Translations under genes and position numbers: made by a program
Shown here: positions 47,798-56,923 of the stretch, piece after piece
Position numbering within the stretch: the first letter of the stretch is position 1
Layout: each line of letters begins with the position of its first letter
Assembly: GCF_002736205.1 (NCBI RefSeq)
Contig: NZ_CP024091.1
Span: 1,922,001-1,986,000 of the forward strand
Length of the DNA: 64,000 nucleotides
From: Pedobacter ginsengisoli
Lineage (GTDB): Bacteria; Bacteroidota; Bacteroidia; Sphingobacteriales; Sphingobacteriaceae
Direction of reading: 5' to 3'
The notes under the pieces: generated by a model
The model's database searches: none
The model's input: the letters and a program-made list of their open reading frames with translations, nothing else
What the model was told of the DNA's origin: nothing

Positions 47798-50700
47798 ATG
47801 AGAAGTACATTTTTTACTTTAGTATTTATTCTTTTTGCAGGACTGCAATGGGCCAATGCTCAGGATGGTTTTAAAGGAATAAATTACCAGGCCGTTGCCA
47901 GGAATACCAATGGCACAGTCCTCTCCAATCAGGCTGTAAAAGTTAAAATCTCAATACTGGGAGGATCAGCTAATGGTCCTGTACAGTATATGGAAGAACA
48001 TTCTGTAAACACAAACCAACTGGGACTCTTTACGCTTCAGATAGGCAAGGGAACACCTGGAACAGGTACATTTGCTGGTATACCATGGCAAAATGCCAAT
48101 CAATTTGCTAAAGTTGAACTGGCGGTTGGTGGTGGCTCATACAATGCACTGGGTAACACACAGTTAATGAGTGTTCCCTACGCTTTATACGCTGCTTCCG
48201 GGAACCCTGGTCCTGCCGGCCCAGCTGGTCCGCAAGGTGTACAAGGGATTCAGGGTACTGTTGGTGCTAAAGGTGACAAAGGCGACAAAGGAGATATAGG
48301 TAATACCGGACCTGCTGGTCCAGTGGGTGCAGCTGGTCCTATTGGCGCTAAGGGTGAACAGGGTATTGCAGGTGCAGTTGGGCCTCAGGGATTAAAAGGT
48401 GATAAAGGAGCCCCTGGAGTTGCAGGTGCAGTCGGACCTGTTGGGCCTGCGGGTGCCGTTGGACCTCAGGGTGCAAAAGGTGATCAGGGAGATCCTGGAG
48501 TTGCAGGTGCAGTCGGACCCATTGGGCCTGCGGGTGCTGTTGGACCTCAGGGTGCAAAAGGTGATCAGGGAGATCCTGGAGTTGCAGGTGCAGTCGGACC
48601 CATTGGGCCTGCGGGTGCCGTTGGACCTCAGGGTGCAAAAGGTGATCAGGGAGATCCTGGAGTTGCAGGTGCAGTCGGACCAATGGGTCCTGTAGGACCG
48701 GCAGGTGCTATGGGTAACCCAGGAGCAGTTGGACCTATTGGACCTATTGGTCCAGTAGGTCCACAGGGTCCACAAGGAGATATAAATGGTTTACCGGCAG
48801 GCGGCGATCTTACAGGGACCTACCCGAGTCCTGTTGTAGCTGGAATTCAAGGCAAACCGGTTTCTAACATTGCACCGGCTGCAGGTCAGATACTCAAATT
48901 TGATGGAGCTCAATGGCTTCCAGGTGCTCCTGGCGGAGGTGGCTTAACATTGCCATTTATTGCTAATGAAAATAGTGCTGCCACTTTATTCTCCATAGAT
49001 AATGCCGGAGATGGAACATCAATAGAAGGTATAAATTCAACCACTACTTCCAGTATTGCCGCAGTAAGGGGTATAATATCCAGTACCGCTCCAGGAGGTT
49101 TTTCAAGTGCTGTACGTGGTATTAACAATGGAACGGGAGGATTGGGTATAGGCGTATGGGGCTCACAGGCAGGCAGCGGCTGGGGTGTATACGGATCAAC
49201 TCCAAACGGTTTAGGTGTATATGGAAATTCATCGGCAAATGGTACAGGTGTATATGCCAATAGCAATACAGGAACAGGACTCACAGCCACAAGTAATAAC
49301 GGTGTTCCAGCAAGTATATCGATTTTTAATAATGCCAACGCTAACAGTGCATTAAGTGTTTCTACAGTCGGTAACGGAACTGTATTAAATGTAACCACTA
49401 CCGGAAATGGAGCCGGTGTTAAAAGTACTACCGGATCAGGATTTGCCATCCATGGTATTACAAATGAACAAATATCAGCAGGTATAATAGGAGATAATAA
49501 GGGTGCCGGAGAAGCGGTTGTAGGCCGCACAACCAGTGATATTGCTGGTGCCGTAGTAGGCCGTAATGATGGCGGTGGCTATGGTGTAAGAGGGTTTATA
49601 GCCACTAATACTTCAAATACTGGTGTGGGTGTACTTGGCCAGGTAGGTTTAAATAACAGTACTGGTATGGCAGGTAAGTTTGAGAACTTCAACCAAACCA
49701 ATACAGAAGCAAATATTCTTGATGTAGTCAGTAACTCAAATGGAAATATTCCTGATAATACCTTAGGTAATGCATCATCTTTTAAATTAGATAATACAAA
49801 TAGTGTTGGTGCAGCCGTTCGTGCAGAAGTTAATACTATATTCGGAAATTTTGGAGCAGCCGGTGTTTTTGGTGTGTCCTCCGGTACGGGTGGTCGTGCA
49901 GGTTTGTTTTATGCATCCAATCCGGCAGGTAATGGAGCATCACTAATATCAATTACCGATGGTAATGGCAACGCCATTACCGCAAATGCAGGAAAAGATG
50001 GTAATGGAGTAGAAACTAATGTAGATGGAGCCGGTAATGCATTATATGCCTGGGTACCTACATTTTCGCAAGGCCGGGCAGGCCGATTTGAGATCTTCAA
50101 TGAAGACAATGATAATGAAGTTATTTCAGTTAAAACAGTGGGTAATGGTACTGCCGGTAATTTCATGGTAGATCGTACCACAGGCACATCGCCTGCCGTT
50201 AAAGGTGAAGTCAATTCACAGTTTGCAAACTTCGGTACTGCAGGTATATTTGGTGAATCTTCAGGGACCGGTGGCTATGCAGGCCTGTTCTATTCATCAA
50301 ATCCTGCTGGTAATGGCCCCGCTATCCTTGCACTTTCAGAAGGAAACGGAAATGGTATAACAGCAAATGCTGGAGGTAATGGCGACGGAGTTGAAGCATC
50401 GGTTGATGGAGGGGGAAATGCGATATCTGGATTTGTACCCAATTTCGGTACCGGAAAAGCAGGCAGATTTGCGAATTTCAACAGTGCTAATGGACAACCA
50501 GTAGTACATGTTACCACTAACGGAACAGGAAATACGCTGCTGGTTAACCATCAGGGGCCATCTGGAAGTATAGCCGTTTACCAAAGCGCAAGCGTAAACG
50601 TAGCCCGTATCAATAAGGCAGGAAGAGGTTTTTTCAATGGAGGTACACAAAACAGCGGAGCCGATATTGCCGAATCATTTGATGTTACGGGGCATATATC

Positions 50701-51076
50701 AACATACGAGCCAGGAGACATCTTAATCATTTCAGTCGACAAAGACAGAGCTGTAGAAAAATCGAACACACCTTATTCCAGCCTCGTTGCCGGTGTTTAT
50801 GCAACAAAACCAGGAGTATTGCTAACCGAAGAGAATATTGATACAGATTTGAGCGGACAGGTACCAATGGGAGTTATTGGGGTCATCCCAACTAAAGTTT
50901 GTCTTGAAGGTGGTTCCATTCAAAGAGGCGACCTTCTGGTTACATCCTCTACCTCTGGTGTAGCTATGAAAGCAGATCCGGATAAAGTTAAAGTTGGGCA
51001 GGTAATTGGTAAAGCTCTGGAATCTTATACAACAGGAAACATTGGAAAGATCAAAGTTCTGGTAAGCATTAAATAA
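47798..51076 (+). CDS. Collagen-like surface fibre protein
   Basis: A 1092-aa secreted protein. Order: signal peptide (1-21, ANAQ); a globular beta domain (about 22-134; [28 protein letters not shown]); an uninterrupted run of 65 Gly-X-Y triplets (about 135-329); a hinge, [19 protein letters not shown]; and a long Gly/Asn/Ala-rich beta-repeat region (about 380-990) with GVYG-type repeats and a duplicated unit of about 127 residues ([11 protein letters not shown] and [11 protein letters not shown]). A C-terminal head (about 990-1092; [38 protein letters not shown]) resembles the end domains of bacterial and phage fibres. It lacks a T9SS sorting domain. It probably forms a trimeric stalk at the cell surface. 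Confidence 0.85.
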   Translation: MRSTFFTLVFILFAGLQWANAQDGFKGINYQAVARNTNGTVLSNQAVKVKISILGGSANGPVQYMEEHSVNTNQLGLFTLQIGKGTPGTGTFAGIPWQNANQFAKVELAVGGGSYNALGNTQLMSVPYALYAASGNPGPAGPAGPQGVQGIQGTVGAKGDKGDKGDIGNTGPAGPVGAAGPIGAKGEQGIAGAVGPQGLKGDKGAPGVAGAVGPVGPAGAVGPQGAKGDQGDPGVAGAVGPIGPAGAVGPQGAKGDQGDPGVAGAVGPIGPAGAVGPQGAKGDQGDPGVAGAVGPMGPVGPAGAMGNPGAVGPIGPIGPVGPQGPQGDINGLPAGGDLTGTYPSPVVAGIQGKPVSNIAPAAGQILKFDGAQWLPGAPGGGGLTLPFIANENSAATLFSIDNAGDGTSIEGINSTTTSSIAAVRGIISSTAPGGFSSAVRGINNGTGGLGIGVWGSQAGSGWGVYGSTPNGLGVYGNSSANGTGVYANSNTGTGLTATSNNGVPASISIFNNANANSALSVSTVGNGTVLNVTTTGNGAGVKSTTGSGFAIHGITNEQISAGIIGDNKGAGEAVVGRTTSDIAGAVVGRNDGGGYGVRGFIATNTSNTGVGVLGQVGLNNSTGMAGKFENFNQTNTEANILDVVSNSNGNIPDNTLGNASSFKLDNTNSVGAAVRAEVNTIFGNFGAAGVFGVSSGTGGRAGLFYASNPAGNGASLISITDGNGNAITANAGKDGNGVETNVDGAGNALYAWVPTFSQGRAGRFEIFNEDNDNEVISVKTVGNGTAGNFMVDRTTGTSPAVKGEVNSQFANFGTAGIFGESSGTGGYAGLFYSSNPAGNGPAILALSEGNGNGITANAGGNGDGVEASVDGGGNAISGFVPNFGTGKAGRFANFNSANGQPVVHVTTNGTGNTLLVNHQGPSGSIAVYQSASVNVARINKAGRGFFNGGTQNSGADIAESFDVTGHISTYEPGDILIISVDKDRAVEKSNTPYSSLVAGVYATKPGVLLTEENIDTDLSGQVPMGVIGVIPTKVCLEGGSIQRGDLLVTSSTSGVAMKADPDKVKVGQVIGKALESYTTGNIGKIKVLVSIK
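48419..48661 (+). repeat. 81-bp tandem repeat, three copies, in the collagen gene
   Basis: Three consecutive 81-bp units start at 48419, 48500 and 48581, with a partial fourth from 48662. They begin GTTGCAGGTGCAGTCGGA and differ at only a few bases. Each codes nine Gly-X-Y triplets (27 residues). Near identity implies recent expansion, so copy number may vary between strains. Confidence 0.95.
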
Positions 51077-51091
51077 AGTTTGACCTATAAA

Positions 51092-51565
51092 ATGAAACAC
51101 ATGAAAACGTTATATAAAATAGCAACAATAACAATTATTGCCTTGATGCTGAATGTAAAAATTTCTACTGCCCAAGAGCAAAATACAAAGGAGAGCCTTG
51201 GGAAGCAATACCTTAACAATAAGGTACCTGGGTTGAAATATGGTCCTTCCTCAAAACAGAAGCGAAGCATTCAATCTGTTAATTCAAAACAAAATACTAC
51301 CGGAAATATCAGAGATGTTATCTTTACCGGTGGTGTGCCGACAAACAAATCACAAGTATCCCGAGCAAATAAGAATATATCGGCAAAGTCCTCAAACATC
51401 AAATTATCGAGCGACGAAAAAGCCACTGAACCGGAAAAAAACAAAGAGGAAGTAAAAAACATTGTCCCATCACAAGGCAACGTAAAAGAACCTGAAGAAA
51501 CACCTCAGCAAACAGCACCTGTAAAAGCTACTTCCACTAAAAATGGGAGTAAGAAAACAAAATAA
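51092..51565 (+). CDS. Small secreted low-complexity protein
   Basis: About 157 aa from the ATG at 51092; an ATG at 51101 is equally possible, and the frame is open upstream to a TTG at 51080. Signal peptide to about residue 27 (ISTAQ). The mature part is Lys/Ser/Thr/Asn-rich and predicted disordered, with many Lys, Glu and Pro (EPEKNKEEVKN, PEETPQQTAPVKATSTKNG). I recognise no family. It begins 15 bp after the collagen-like gene and ends at a terminator, so it is probably the last gene of that unit. Confidence 0.65.
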   Translation: MKHMKTLYKIATITIIALMLNVKISTAQEQNTKESLGKQYLNNKVPGLKYGPSSKQKRSIQSVNSKQNTTGNIRDVIFTGGVPTNKSQVSRANKNISAKSSNIKLSSDEKATEPEKNKEEVKNIVPSQGNVKEPEETPQQTAPVKATSTKNGSKKTK

Positions 51566-51593
51566 GATATTTTTTAATAATGGTTAGACAAGG

Positions 51594-51629
51594 CCCGGCT
51601 TGCAGATCTTGCAGTCGGGTTTTTATATT
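51594..51629 (+). terminator. Intrinsic terminator of the surface-fibre unit
   Basis: A 7-bp stem (51594-51600 with 51613-51619; CCCGGCT/AGTCGGG, one G-T pair) followed by TTTTTATATTTTTTT, 28 bp after the small secreted protein stop codon. Confidence 0.75.
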
Positions 51630-51680
51630 TTTTTCCCTGAACTATTATTTTATTTTTAACTTCATCCAAAATTTAATATC

Positions 51681-51812
51681 ATGGAACAACATCAGTCAGC
51701 ACACGGTCTTGAAATCACAATTGTATTGGTTACTTTAGCCGTAATAATTATCGTTACAGCATTCTATTTAACTTTTCGCAAAAAGAAAGATACACATCAT
51801 TCAGGCCACTAA
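51681..51812 (+). CDS. Small single-pass membrane protein (43 aa)
   Basis: A 43-residue ORF with ATG start, a polar His-rich N terminus (MEQHQSAHG), one transmembrane segment (about 11-31; ITIVLVTLAVIIIVTAFYL) and a basic/His-rich tail (RKKKDTHHSGH). The layout of a single helix with positive tail is convincing for a real inner-membrane microprotein, but no family is known to me. It is free-standing between a terminator and the convergent HD gene. Confidence 0.5.
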   Translation: MEQHQSAHGLEITIVLVTLAVIIIVTAFYLTFRKKKDTHHSGH

Positions 51813-51846
51813 ACACAGCAAGACATAGGGGATTAAGGTTCTAAAA

Positions 51847-52698
51847 CTAAATTAAAGCATTTAGCTGACGGTTTTTCATCTTTAAACCCATCCCCTTTTT
51901 AACAAACATATCAAAGCCTTTTTGTTGCTTAATTGCTTTAACACCCTCATAACCAAAGGTTGTACTTCTGATTTTATTGAGCAAATAAGTATCATCCTTT
52001 AGCAAATCGCCATGCACAAGCTCATTGCGCTGCAATCCGAATTTAATTAATTCAGTAAGTTTTCTGTTGGCATAAATATGCAGAGGCAAATTAAACACAT
52101 CATTAATTAGCTTCTTATACAAATTATTAATCCACTCTGCCTTTTCTTCCTTCTCAATTACAATTATACCATCTTCAACACTAAGGTGTTTAATAAAATC
52201 TTTTACTTCCTTTCTTGAAACAAGACCTGCATGATAAGAATCTCTTAAAGTATAATCAAGTCTGTCTGCACAAAGTTTCGGTATAGCCTGTTCCAAAATA
52301 TTAAAAGTGCCATTAATTACCTGATCAATATCGTATCCATGCCACGATAAAATTTCAGGAATATCTGATGAACGCAAAATATCTTCAAAAACCTGTTCAT
52401 GATAATTTTCCTCAATATTATCAAACACATAATCTCCAACATGCGAAAATGCAGTATGTGAAATATCATGTAACAACCCGGCAACCTGTTCAAGTTCAGA
52501 CCCGCCCAAATGCCTGATCAACAGCATTACTCCAATAGAGTGTTCAAGTCTGGTATGACAAATATTCGGATTAACTAGAAAAATAGCGCCACTTTGGTGA
52601 ATCCGGCCAAGTCTCTTAACCCAGGCAGAGTTAATCAGATCATCAAATATTCCCGGAACCTCAACTTTGTCGAAAAAGATATCATTAATTAATACCAT
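51847..52698 (-). CDS. HD-domain metal-dependent phosphohydrolase
   Basis: A 283-aa cytosolic HD-superfamily protein. Metal-ligand residues are visible as His48 and His53 in HTRLEHSIG and the His77-Asp78 pair in LLHDISHTAFSH (about 75-86). The architecture matches the dGTPase-like/YfbR-type HD proteins (e.g. deoxynucleoside triphosphate triphosphohydrolase relatives). Its exact substrate cannot be told. The gene is monocistronic in appearance, with an AT-rich 67-bp gap to the next gene. Confidence 0.8.
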   Translation of the reverse strand: MVLINDIFFDKVEVPGIFDDLINSAWVKRLGRIHQSGAIFLVNPNICHTRLEHSIGVMLLIRHLGGSELEQVAGLLHDISHTAFSHVGDYVFDNIEENYHEQVFEDILRSSDIPEILSWHGYDIDQVINGTFNILEQAIPKLCADRLDYTLRDSYHAGLVSRKEVKDFIKHLSVEDGIIVIEKEEKAEWINNLYKKLINDVFNLPLHIYANRKLTELIKFGLQRNELVHGDLLKDDTYLLNKIRSTTFGYEGVKAIKQQKGFDMFVKKGMGLKMKNRQLNALI

Positions 52699-52765
52699 AG
52701 TACATTTTATTAATGCACAATAATACTAATAATTTTAGTTTTAATGAAAATAAATGACAATTATT

Positions 52766-53755
52766 TTAGCTTAAAAATTCACTTTTTTTTGTAAAGCTAT
52801 CCATTAGCTTCATAGACGATATTGCCTGTCCGGCTGAACAAGGATTATCTCCCTTATCCAAAAAATAAGCTGTCACTTTCTCTATCATTGGCTGTTGCAC
52901 ATGTTGTAAAGGCTCAAAAATAAACTCCTCTTCATGTCCATCCTTTTTAAGAGTAATCCTATTACCAAATACCGGAAAGCTTATTTTACCTGCAGAACCT
53001 GATATTTCAAAAACATCTTTTTTATCTTTTTCCGAAACGGTAAAACACCACATTCCATTAAATACAATTCCATTTTCAAATAAAATTTGCCCGCTAACCA
53101 GATCATCTGCCGGATATTCATTTGATTGGTTAATTGAAATACCTGATGAACTCCTTACCTCTCCAAAATAATAAATCAATAAATCTAACTGATGGGGTGC
53201 CAAATCATGAAAAAGACCACCCCCGGAAACAGACGGATCAAGACGCCAGTTATTACCTGTATTTGCAATTAAATTATGTGCCCTGGACTGAAGCATTTGC
53301 AATTGCACAAATCTAATATCTCCAATCACTTTATCCAGCAATAGCTGCTTCACCTTCAAAAACATAGGCTGCTCCCTGCGATAATGTGCTACACATAATT
53401 TCACGTTAAAATTAGCTGCTGCATTTTCCATTCTTAAAGCCGATTCCGTATTTAATGTCATCGGTTTTTCTACATAAACAGGTTTTCCGGCAGCCAAACT
53501 AAGCAATGTGTATTCCTCATGTTGCAACGGTGGGGTTGCTATATAAATAGCGTTTACTTCGGGGTCATTAATTAATTTTTCGGCCTTATTGTACCATCTC
53601 GGAACATTATGTCTTATCGCATAATCCCGAGCCTTTTCAGCATCCCTTCGCATTACAGCCACAAGAGATGAATTTGGCACTTTATTAAAAGCAGGGCCGC
53701 TTTTTAATTCAGTTACATCTCCGCAACCTATAATTCCCCATTTAATTTCTTTCAT
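52766..53755 (-). CDS. Cytosolic Gfo/Idh/MocA family oxidoreductase
   Basis: A 329-aa NAD(P)-dependent dehydrogenase: Rossmann GIIGCGDVTELK at about 7-18, the EKPMTL motif (about 95-100) with the catalytic-type Lys, and a C-terminal GFO/IDH/MocA substrate domain (FHDLAPHQLDLLIYYFG, about 178-194). Unlike the homologue at 8862-10220 it has no Tat or other signal, so it works in the cytosol. Substrate is unknown; sugars and inositols are usual. Confidence 0.87.
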   Translation of the reverse strand: MKEIKWGIIGCGDVTELKSGPAFNKVPNSSLVAVMRRDAEKARDYAIRHNVPRWYNKAEKLINDPEVNAIYIATPPLQHEEYTLLSLAAGKPVYVEKPMTLNTESALRMENAAANFNVKLCVAHYRREQPMFLKVKQLLLDKVIGDIRFVQLQMLQSRAHNLIANTGNNWRLDPSVSGGGLFHDLAPHQLDLLIYYFGEVRSSSGISINQSNEYPADDLVSGQILFENGIVFNGMWCFTVSEKDKKDVFEISGSAGKISFPVFGNRITLKKDGHEEEFIFEPLQHVQQPMIEKVTAYFLDKGDNPCSAGQAISSMKLMDSFTKKSEFLS

Positions 53756-53805
53756 AGTTTATTGCCTCAGTTCAACAACTGGTTTTCACGGCAATATATT
53801 AAAGA

Positions 53806-54048
53806 TTACCCAACTTTACTTTCCAAAACTTCAATGTGAGCTCCAATCTCATCAACTAAATCCTTACTAATATGATCTGTTGTTTTCCATTGCACCCCGC
53901 TCCCGCCTTTTATACAATAAATATGGCCTGTCCTTTCCCCATTAATATATACAATATAATCTCCTTCTTTTGGTATTTCTACCCTTATAGCGGTCGGATC
54001 ACCATTAATCTCCAGTGTAAACTCATATGGATTTAAATCTTTTTGCAT
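53806..54048 (-). CDS. Conserved-looking small protein (80 aa)
   Basis: An 80-residue cytosolic protein from the ATG at 54048 (a longer in-frame reading to 54078 adds a poor, hydrophobic-basic N terminus). The sequence contains alternating beta-type segments (PYEFTLEINGDPTAIRVEIP, YIVYINGERTGHIYCI) and a C-terminal helix. I do not recognise a family. It lies upstream of dinB in the opposite direction. Confidence 0.55.
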   Translation of the reverse strand: MQKDLNPYEFTLEINGDPTAIRVEIPKEGDYIVYINGERTGHIYCIKGGSGVQWKTTDHISKDLVDEIGAHIEVLESKVG

Positions 54049-54087
54049 AATAATTGTCTTTATTTTGTTTAAAAACACATAAACAAC

Positions 54088-54116
54088 TTTATTGTTTCTT
54101 CATTAAAATACTTTTG
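54088..54116 (+). promoter_or_regulatory. Putative dinB promoter
   Basis: TACTTTTG at 54109-54116 matches the TAnnTTTG consensus exactly, with TTTA at 54088-54091 placed 17 bp upstream as a -33 element. The distance to the GTG start is 24 bp. It overlaps the beginning of the divergent small gene's leader. Confidence 0.5.
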
Positions 54117-54140
54117 CAATGGAATGTCTAAATTTAAACT

Positions 54141-55223
54141 GTGATCAGAAAAATAATCCATATTGATATGGATGCATTTTATGCATCAGTTGAACAGCGC
54201 GATTTCCCGGAATATAAAGGAAAACCTATTGCAGTTGGCGGTTCTCCTGATGGTCGTGGTGTTGTAGCTACGGCAAGTTACGAAGCACGAAGGTTTGGAG
54301 TTAAATCGGCAATGCCATCCCGGCAAGCACTACAGCTTTGTCCTGAGCTCATCTTTGTCAGACCAAGATTTGATGCTTATAAAGCAGTTTCAACACATAT
54401 CAGAGAGATTTTTAGCAGATATACTGATCTTATAGAACCTCTATCGTTAGATGAGGCATACCTTGATGTAACTGAAGACAAGCTGAATATTGGCTCAGCA
54501 TTAGAAATAGCAAAACAAATAAAACAAGCCATTAAAGATGAGCTTAACCTCACTGCTTCTGCAGGTGTATCATCAGGTAAATTCGTTGCAAAAATAGCTT
54601 CTGATATGAATAAACCCGATGGCCTAACCTTTATTGGGCCTTCAAAAATCGAAAGCTTTATAGAAAAACTTCCTGTTGAGCGTTTTTTTGGCGTCGGTAA
54701 AGTCACTGCAAAAAAAATGAAAAGTATGCAGCTGCATACGGGTGCTGATCTTAAAAAACTCTCGGAGCCGGATCTTGTTAAGTATTTTGGCAAAGTGGGT
54801 AAATTCTACTATGCTATTGTAAGAGGAATAGACAATCGTACCGTGCAGGCAGAGCGACAAACCAAATCTCTGGCAGCAGAAGATACTTTTGAACATGACC
54901 TTATCACGATTGAAGAAATGCATACTGAACTAAGCAAACTAGCAGATAAAGTGGCAATTCGTTTAAATAAACATCAACTAAAAGGGCGTACCATTACACT
55001 TAAACTAAAGTATAGCGATTTTAAGCAGATTACCCGAAACCAATCTTTTCCTAACCCTGTTTCAGATTATCAAACCATTGTTGATACCGCTAAACTGCTT
55101 CTTGAAAATGTAGACTTGATAGATAAAAAGGTAAGGCTTCTCGGAATATCTCTTTCCAACTTTAACGAAATTCAGATCCACTCCCGCCCCGGAGATCCAT
55201 ATCAGCTTCAGCTTTTCGATTAA
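54141..55223 (+). CDS. dinB: DNA polymerase IV (Y-family translesion polymerase)
   Basis: A 360-aa Y-family polymerase. The catalytic carboxylates are in HIDMDAFYASVEQRD (about 7-21) and SLDEAYLDVT (about 102-111); GVSSGKFVAKIASDMNKPDG and the little-finger domain (about 235-345) follow. It performs error-prone or bypass synthesis at damaged templates. The start is GTG at 54141; ATGs just upstream are out of frame. The C terminus (SRPGDPYQLQLFD) resembles a beta-clamp binding motif (QLxLF). Confidence 0.93.
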   Translation: MIRKIIHIDMDAFYASVEQRDFPEYKGKPIAVGGSPDGRGVVATASYEARRFGVKSAMPSRQALQLCPELIFVRPRFDAYKAVSTHIREIFSRYTDLIEPLSLDEAYLDVTEDKLNIGSALEIAKQIKQAIKDELNLTASAGVSSGKFVAKIASDMNKPDGLTFIGPSKIESFIEKLPVERFFGVGKVTAKKMKSMQLHTGADLKKLSEPDLVKYFGKVGKFYYAIVRGIDNRTVQAERQTKSLAAEDTFEHDLITIEEMHTELSKLADKVAIRLNKHQLKGRTITLKLKYSDFKQITRNQSFPNPVSDYQTIVDTAKLLLENVDLIDKKVRLLGISLSNFNEIQIHSRPGDPYQLQLFD

Positions 55224-55324
55224 TCAAAGTAACAATTTAGCAACAGCACAACCCTCAATTATATATTTTGTAAACAAAAAACCGCTCAGTTTGTTAACTT
55301 ATTATATAATTAAAAAATCTAGCT

Positions 55325-55903
55325 ATGAAAAAATTAACTTTAACTCTTGTTTTATGTGTTGCGGTGTTATTTGGAGCAAATGCACAGATACAAAAAGGCA
55401 ACGTAATGATGGGCGCCAATCTCTCAAACATTTCTTTCGGATTAGATAAGCCAAATGTATTTAGTTTAAAAATAAACCCTAAAGCAGCATGGTTTGTGCA
55501 AGATGGTTTAGCCCTTGGTGGCGATGTTTCTTTTGGTTTGGCAACAGCTAAAAATGCAGGAACCGACATTAGTTACGGTGTAGGGGCTCTTGGACGTTAT
55601 TATGGCGCAACCGGCGCTAATGAAGTAGTTAACAATTCCAGGTTCTTTGGCGAAGCCACAGTTGGTATTTCAGGTGTAAATCCTTCGGTTGGGGGTTCAA
55701 CAAATGGTTTAGGATTTAGCTTTGGCCCCGGGTGGACTTATTTTGTAACACCTAGCATTGGTTTAGAGGCATTACTTAAATACAATGGTGTTGTAGGCTT
55801 TGGCAGCAGTGCTTATGCACATAATCTGGGTCTTGCTGTAGGTTTCCAAATTTATCTTCCAGGAAAAGGTACTGTACGTAAAGTACAAAGAGACATGCAG
55901 TAA
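55325..55903 (+). CDS. Outer-membrane beta-barrel protein
   Basis: A 192-aa exported protein: signal peptide (about 1-20, ANAQI), then alternating beta strands rich in Gly and aromatic residues (GDVSFGLATAKNAG, GLGFSFGPGWTYFVTPSIGLEALLKYNG) as in small OmpA/OmpX-type barrels. No C-terminal peptidoglycan domain is present. It has its own terminator downstream. Function unknown; probably a surface pore or structural barrel. Confidence 0.75.
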   Translation: MKKLTLTLVLCVAVLFGANAQIQKGNVMMGANLSNISFGLDKPNVFSLKINPKAAWFVQDGLALGGDVSFGLATAKNAGTDISYGVGALGRYYGATGANEVVNNSRFFGEATVGISGVNPSVGGSTNGLGFSFGPGWTYFVTPSIGLEALLKYNGVVGFGSSAYAHNLGLAVGFQIYLPGKGTVRKVQRDMQ

Positions 55904-56222
55904 TCCTTACACATTTAATCCTAAAAAGGGAGGCTATATCATAATGATACGGCCTCCCTTTTTTGTTTCCATCTCAATTATTTATACAACTCTTTTTCTA
56001 TAACAACTACTTTCTCATCGTACAACATAATAGTAGAAACATTAATTTCTGTTTACCAATTCGTCAAACTGTGGAGTTTCTCTACACATATAAAACACAC
56101 AAAAACACATAAACGACTGTAAATCAGATTCGTACCAAAACAAAACATTTTAGGCACCATTATGTAGCATAGTCTAAACATAAACAACAAGAATTTTTAA
56201 CTGAAATATTAAAATAACTATT
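55904..56222. other. Intergenic region with one terminator
   Basis: 319 bp between the beta-barrel and PepSY-like genes. It holds the terminator at 55923-55964 and afterwards only AT-rich sequence (including an ACACATAAAACACACAAA-like stretch) with no gene and no clear promoter consensus. Confidence 0.6.
55923..55964 (+). terminator. Intrinsic terminator
   Basis: A 12-bp perfect stem (55923-55934 with 55952-55963; core GGGAGGC) followed by a T-run, 20 bp after the beta-barrel stop codon. Confidence 0.92.
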
Positions 56223-56534
56223 ATGAAAAAGATCATCTTATCAGCAGCATTTTTAGCATTAGCAGGATTAACTACAGTAAAAGCAAGCGACATCAAAAAC
56301 CCAGTTAGAGTTGCTGTTCAACAAGATAGTGTTACAAAAACTCCGGTTGAATTAAAAGACCTTCCTGAGCCAGTTCAAAAAACTTTACAATCTGAGCCGG
56401 TTAAAGCATGGACTCCTACAGCTGCCTTTCTGGTAACAAATCCTGATAAATCTACCTACTACCAGGTTGACGTTAAAAAAGAAACAGAAACCGGTTCTTT
56501 GAAAATAGACAAAGACGGAAAAATTATCCAATAA
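56223..56534 (+). CDS. Small secreted PepSY-like protein
   Basis: A 103-aa exported protein: signal peptide (about 1-21, KAS), then a single PepSY/BLIP-like domain (about 33-103; ELKDLPEPVQKTLQSEP, YYQVDVKKETETGSLKIDKDGKIIQ). Such small domains are usually protease-inhibitor or periplasmic chaperone-like proteins in Bacteroidota. Its gene is flanked by terminators, so it is monocistronic. Confidence 0.7.
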   Translation: MKKIILSAAFLALAGLTTVKASDIKNPVRVAVQQDSVTKTPVELKDLPEPVQKTLQSEPVKAWTPTAAFLVTNPDKSTYYQVDVKKETETGSLKIDKDGKIIQ

Positions 56535-56571
56535 TATAAAGAACCAAAAATCCCTAAAGTTTAATTAACAA

Positions 56572-56606
56572 ACCATAAAAGCCAGAGCAATCTGGCTTTG
56601 TGGTTA
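56572..56606 (+). terminator. Hairpin terminator after the PepSY-like gene
   Basis: An 8-bp core stem (56579-56586 with 56593-56600; AAAGCCAG) with a GCAA-type loop, extended by an outer AACCA/TGGTT pairing. Only a short TTT follows in the 3' arm, so it may act together with the next hairpin. Confidence 0.65.
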
Positions 56607-56644
56607 CTTCCCTATATCTACCTACAAATTTAACTTTGAACAAT

Positions 56645-56680
56645 AAAAACGCGCTTACCTAATAAATAAGCGCGTTTTTT
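56645..56680. terminator. Strong intrinsic terminator
   Basis: A 13-bp perfect stem (56645-56657 with 56667-56679; AAAAACGCGCTTA) with T-run on the right, about 110 bp after the PepSY-like gene. Could act in both directions because of the flanking A-run. Confidence 0.9.
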
Positions 56681-56782
56681 CTTTATACAATTTCACAACT
56701 GCGTATTTTCACAGTTGCTTGAAGGTGGTTTCCCTGTTAATTTTGAGTCTAAATAAAAAAACGCTAAATAAAATTCAACATC

Positions 56783-56905
56783 ATGCATCTTAAAAAGCAA
56801 AAACCATCATCTTTAACCCGTTATACTATTGGCGCATTAAAAGTTATAGCATTTATTTTATTCATATTCTGTTTTTATCAGGCATGTAAAATAACTACGC
56901 CATAA
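56783..56905 (+). CDS. Small single-pass membrane protein (40 aa)
   Basis: A 40-residue ORF from ATG, with a basic N terminus (MHLKKQKPSS) and one hydrophobic segment (about 18-33; ALKVIAFILFIFCFYQ) ending ACKITTP. The Cys near the end could mimic a lipobox (YQAC) but with a short tail. It lies between a terminator and the convergent patatin gene. No known family; real-gene status is only likely. Confidence 0.4.
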   Translation: MHLKKQKPSSLTRYTIGALKVIAFILFIFCFYQACKITTP

Positions 56906-56923
56906 TGGTATAACTATTTGGAA

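Noticed and set aside
48419..48742. Tandem repeats considered as a CRISPR array
   Set aside because: Units are 81 bp with no unique spacers, lie within an open reading frame and encode Gly-X-Y triplets.
48348..48775. Long overlapping ORFs on both strands across the collagen repeats
   Set aside because: They mirror the 81-bp tandem repeat in the main frame and show no independent protein features.
49909..50769. Antisense ORFs over the fibre gene
   Set aside because: Their Pro/Val/Leu-rich composition is the mirror of a Gly/Asn-rich coding frame; no domain features.
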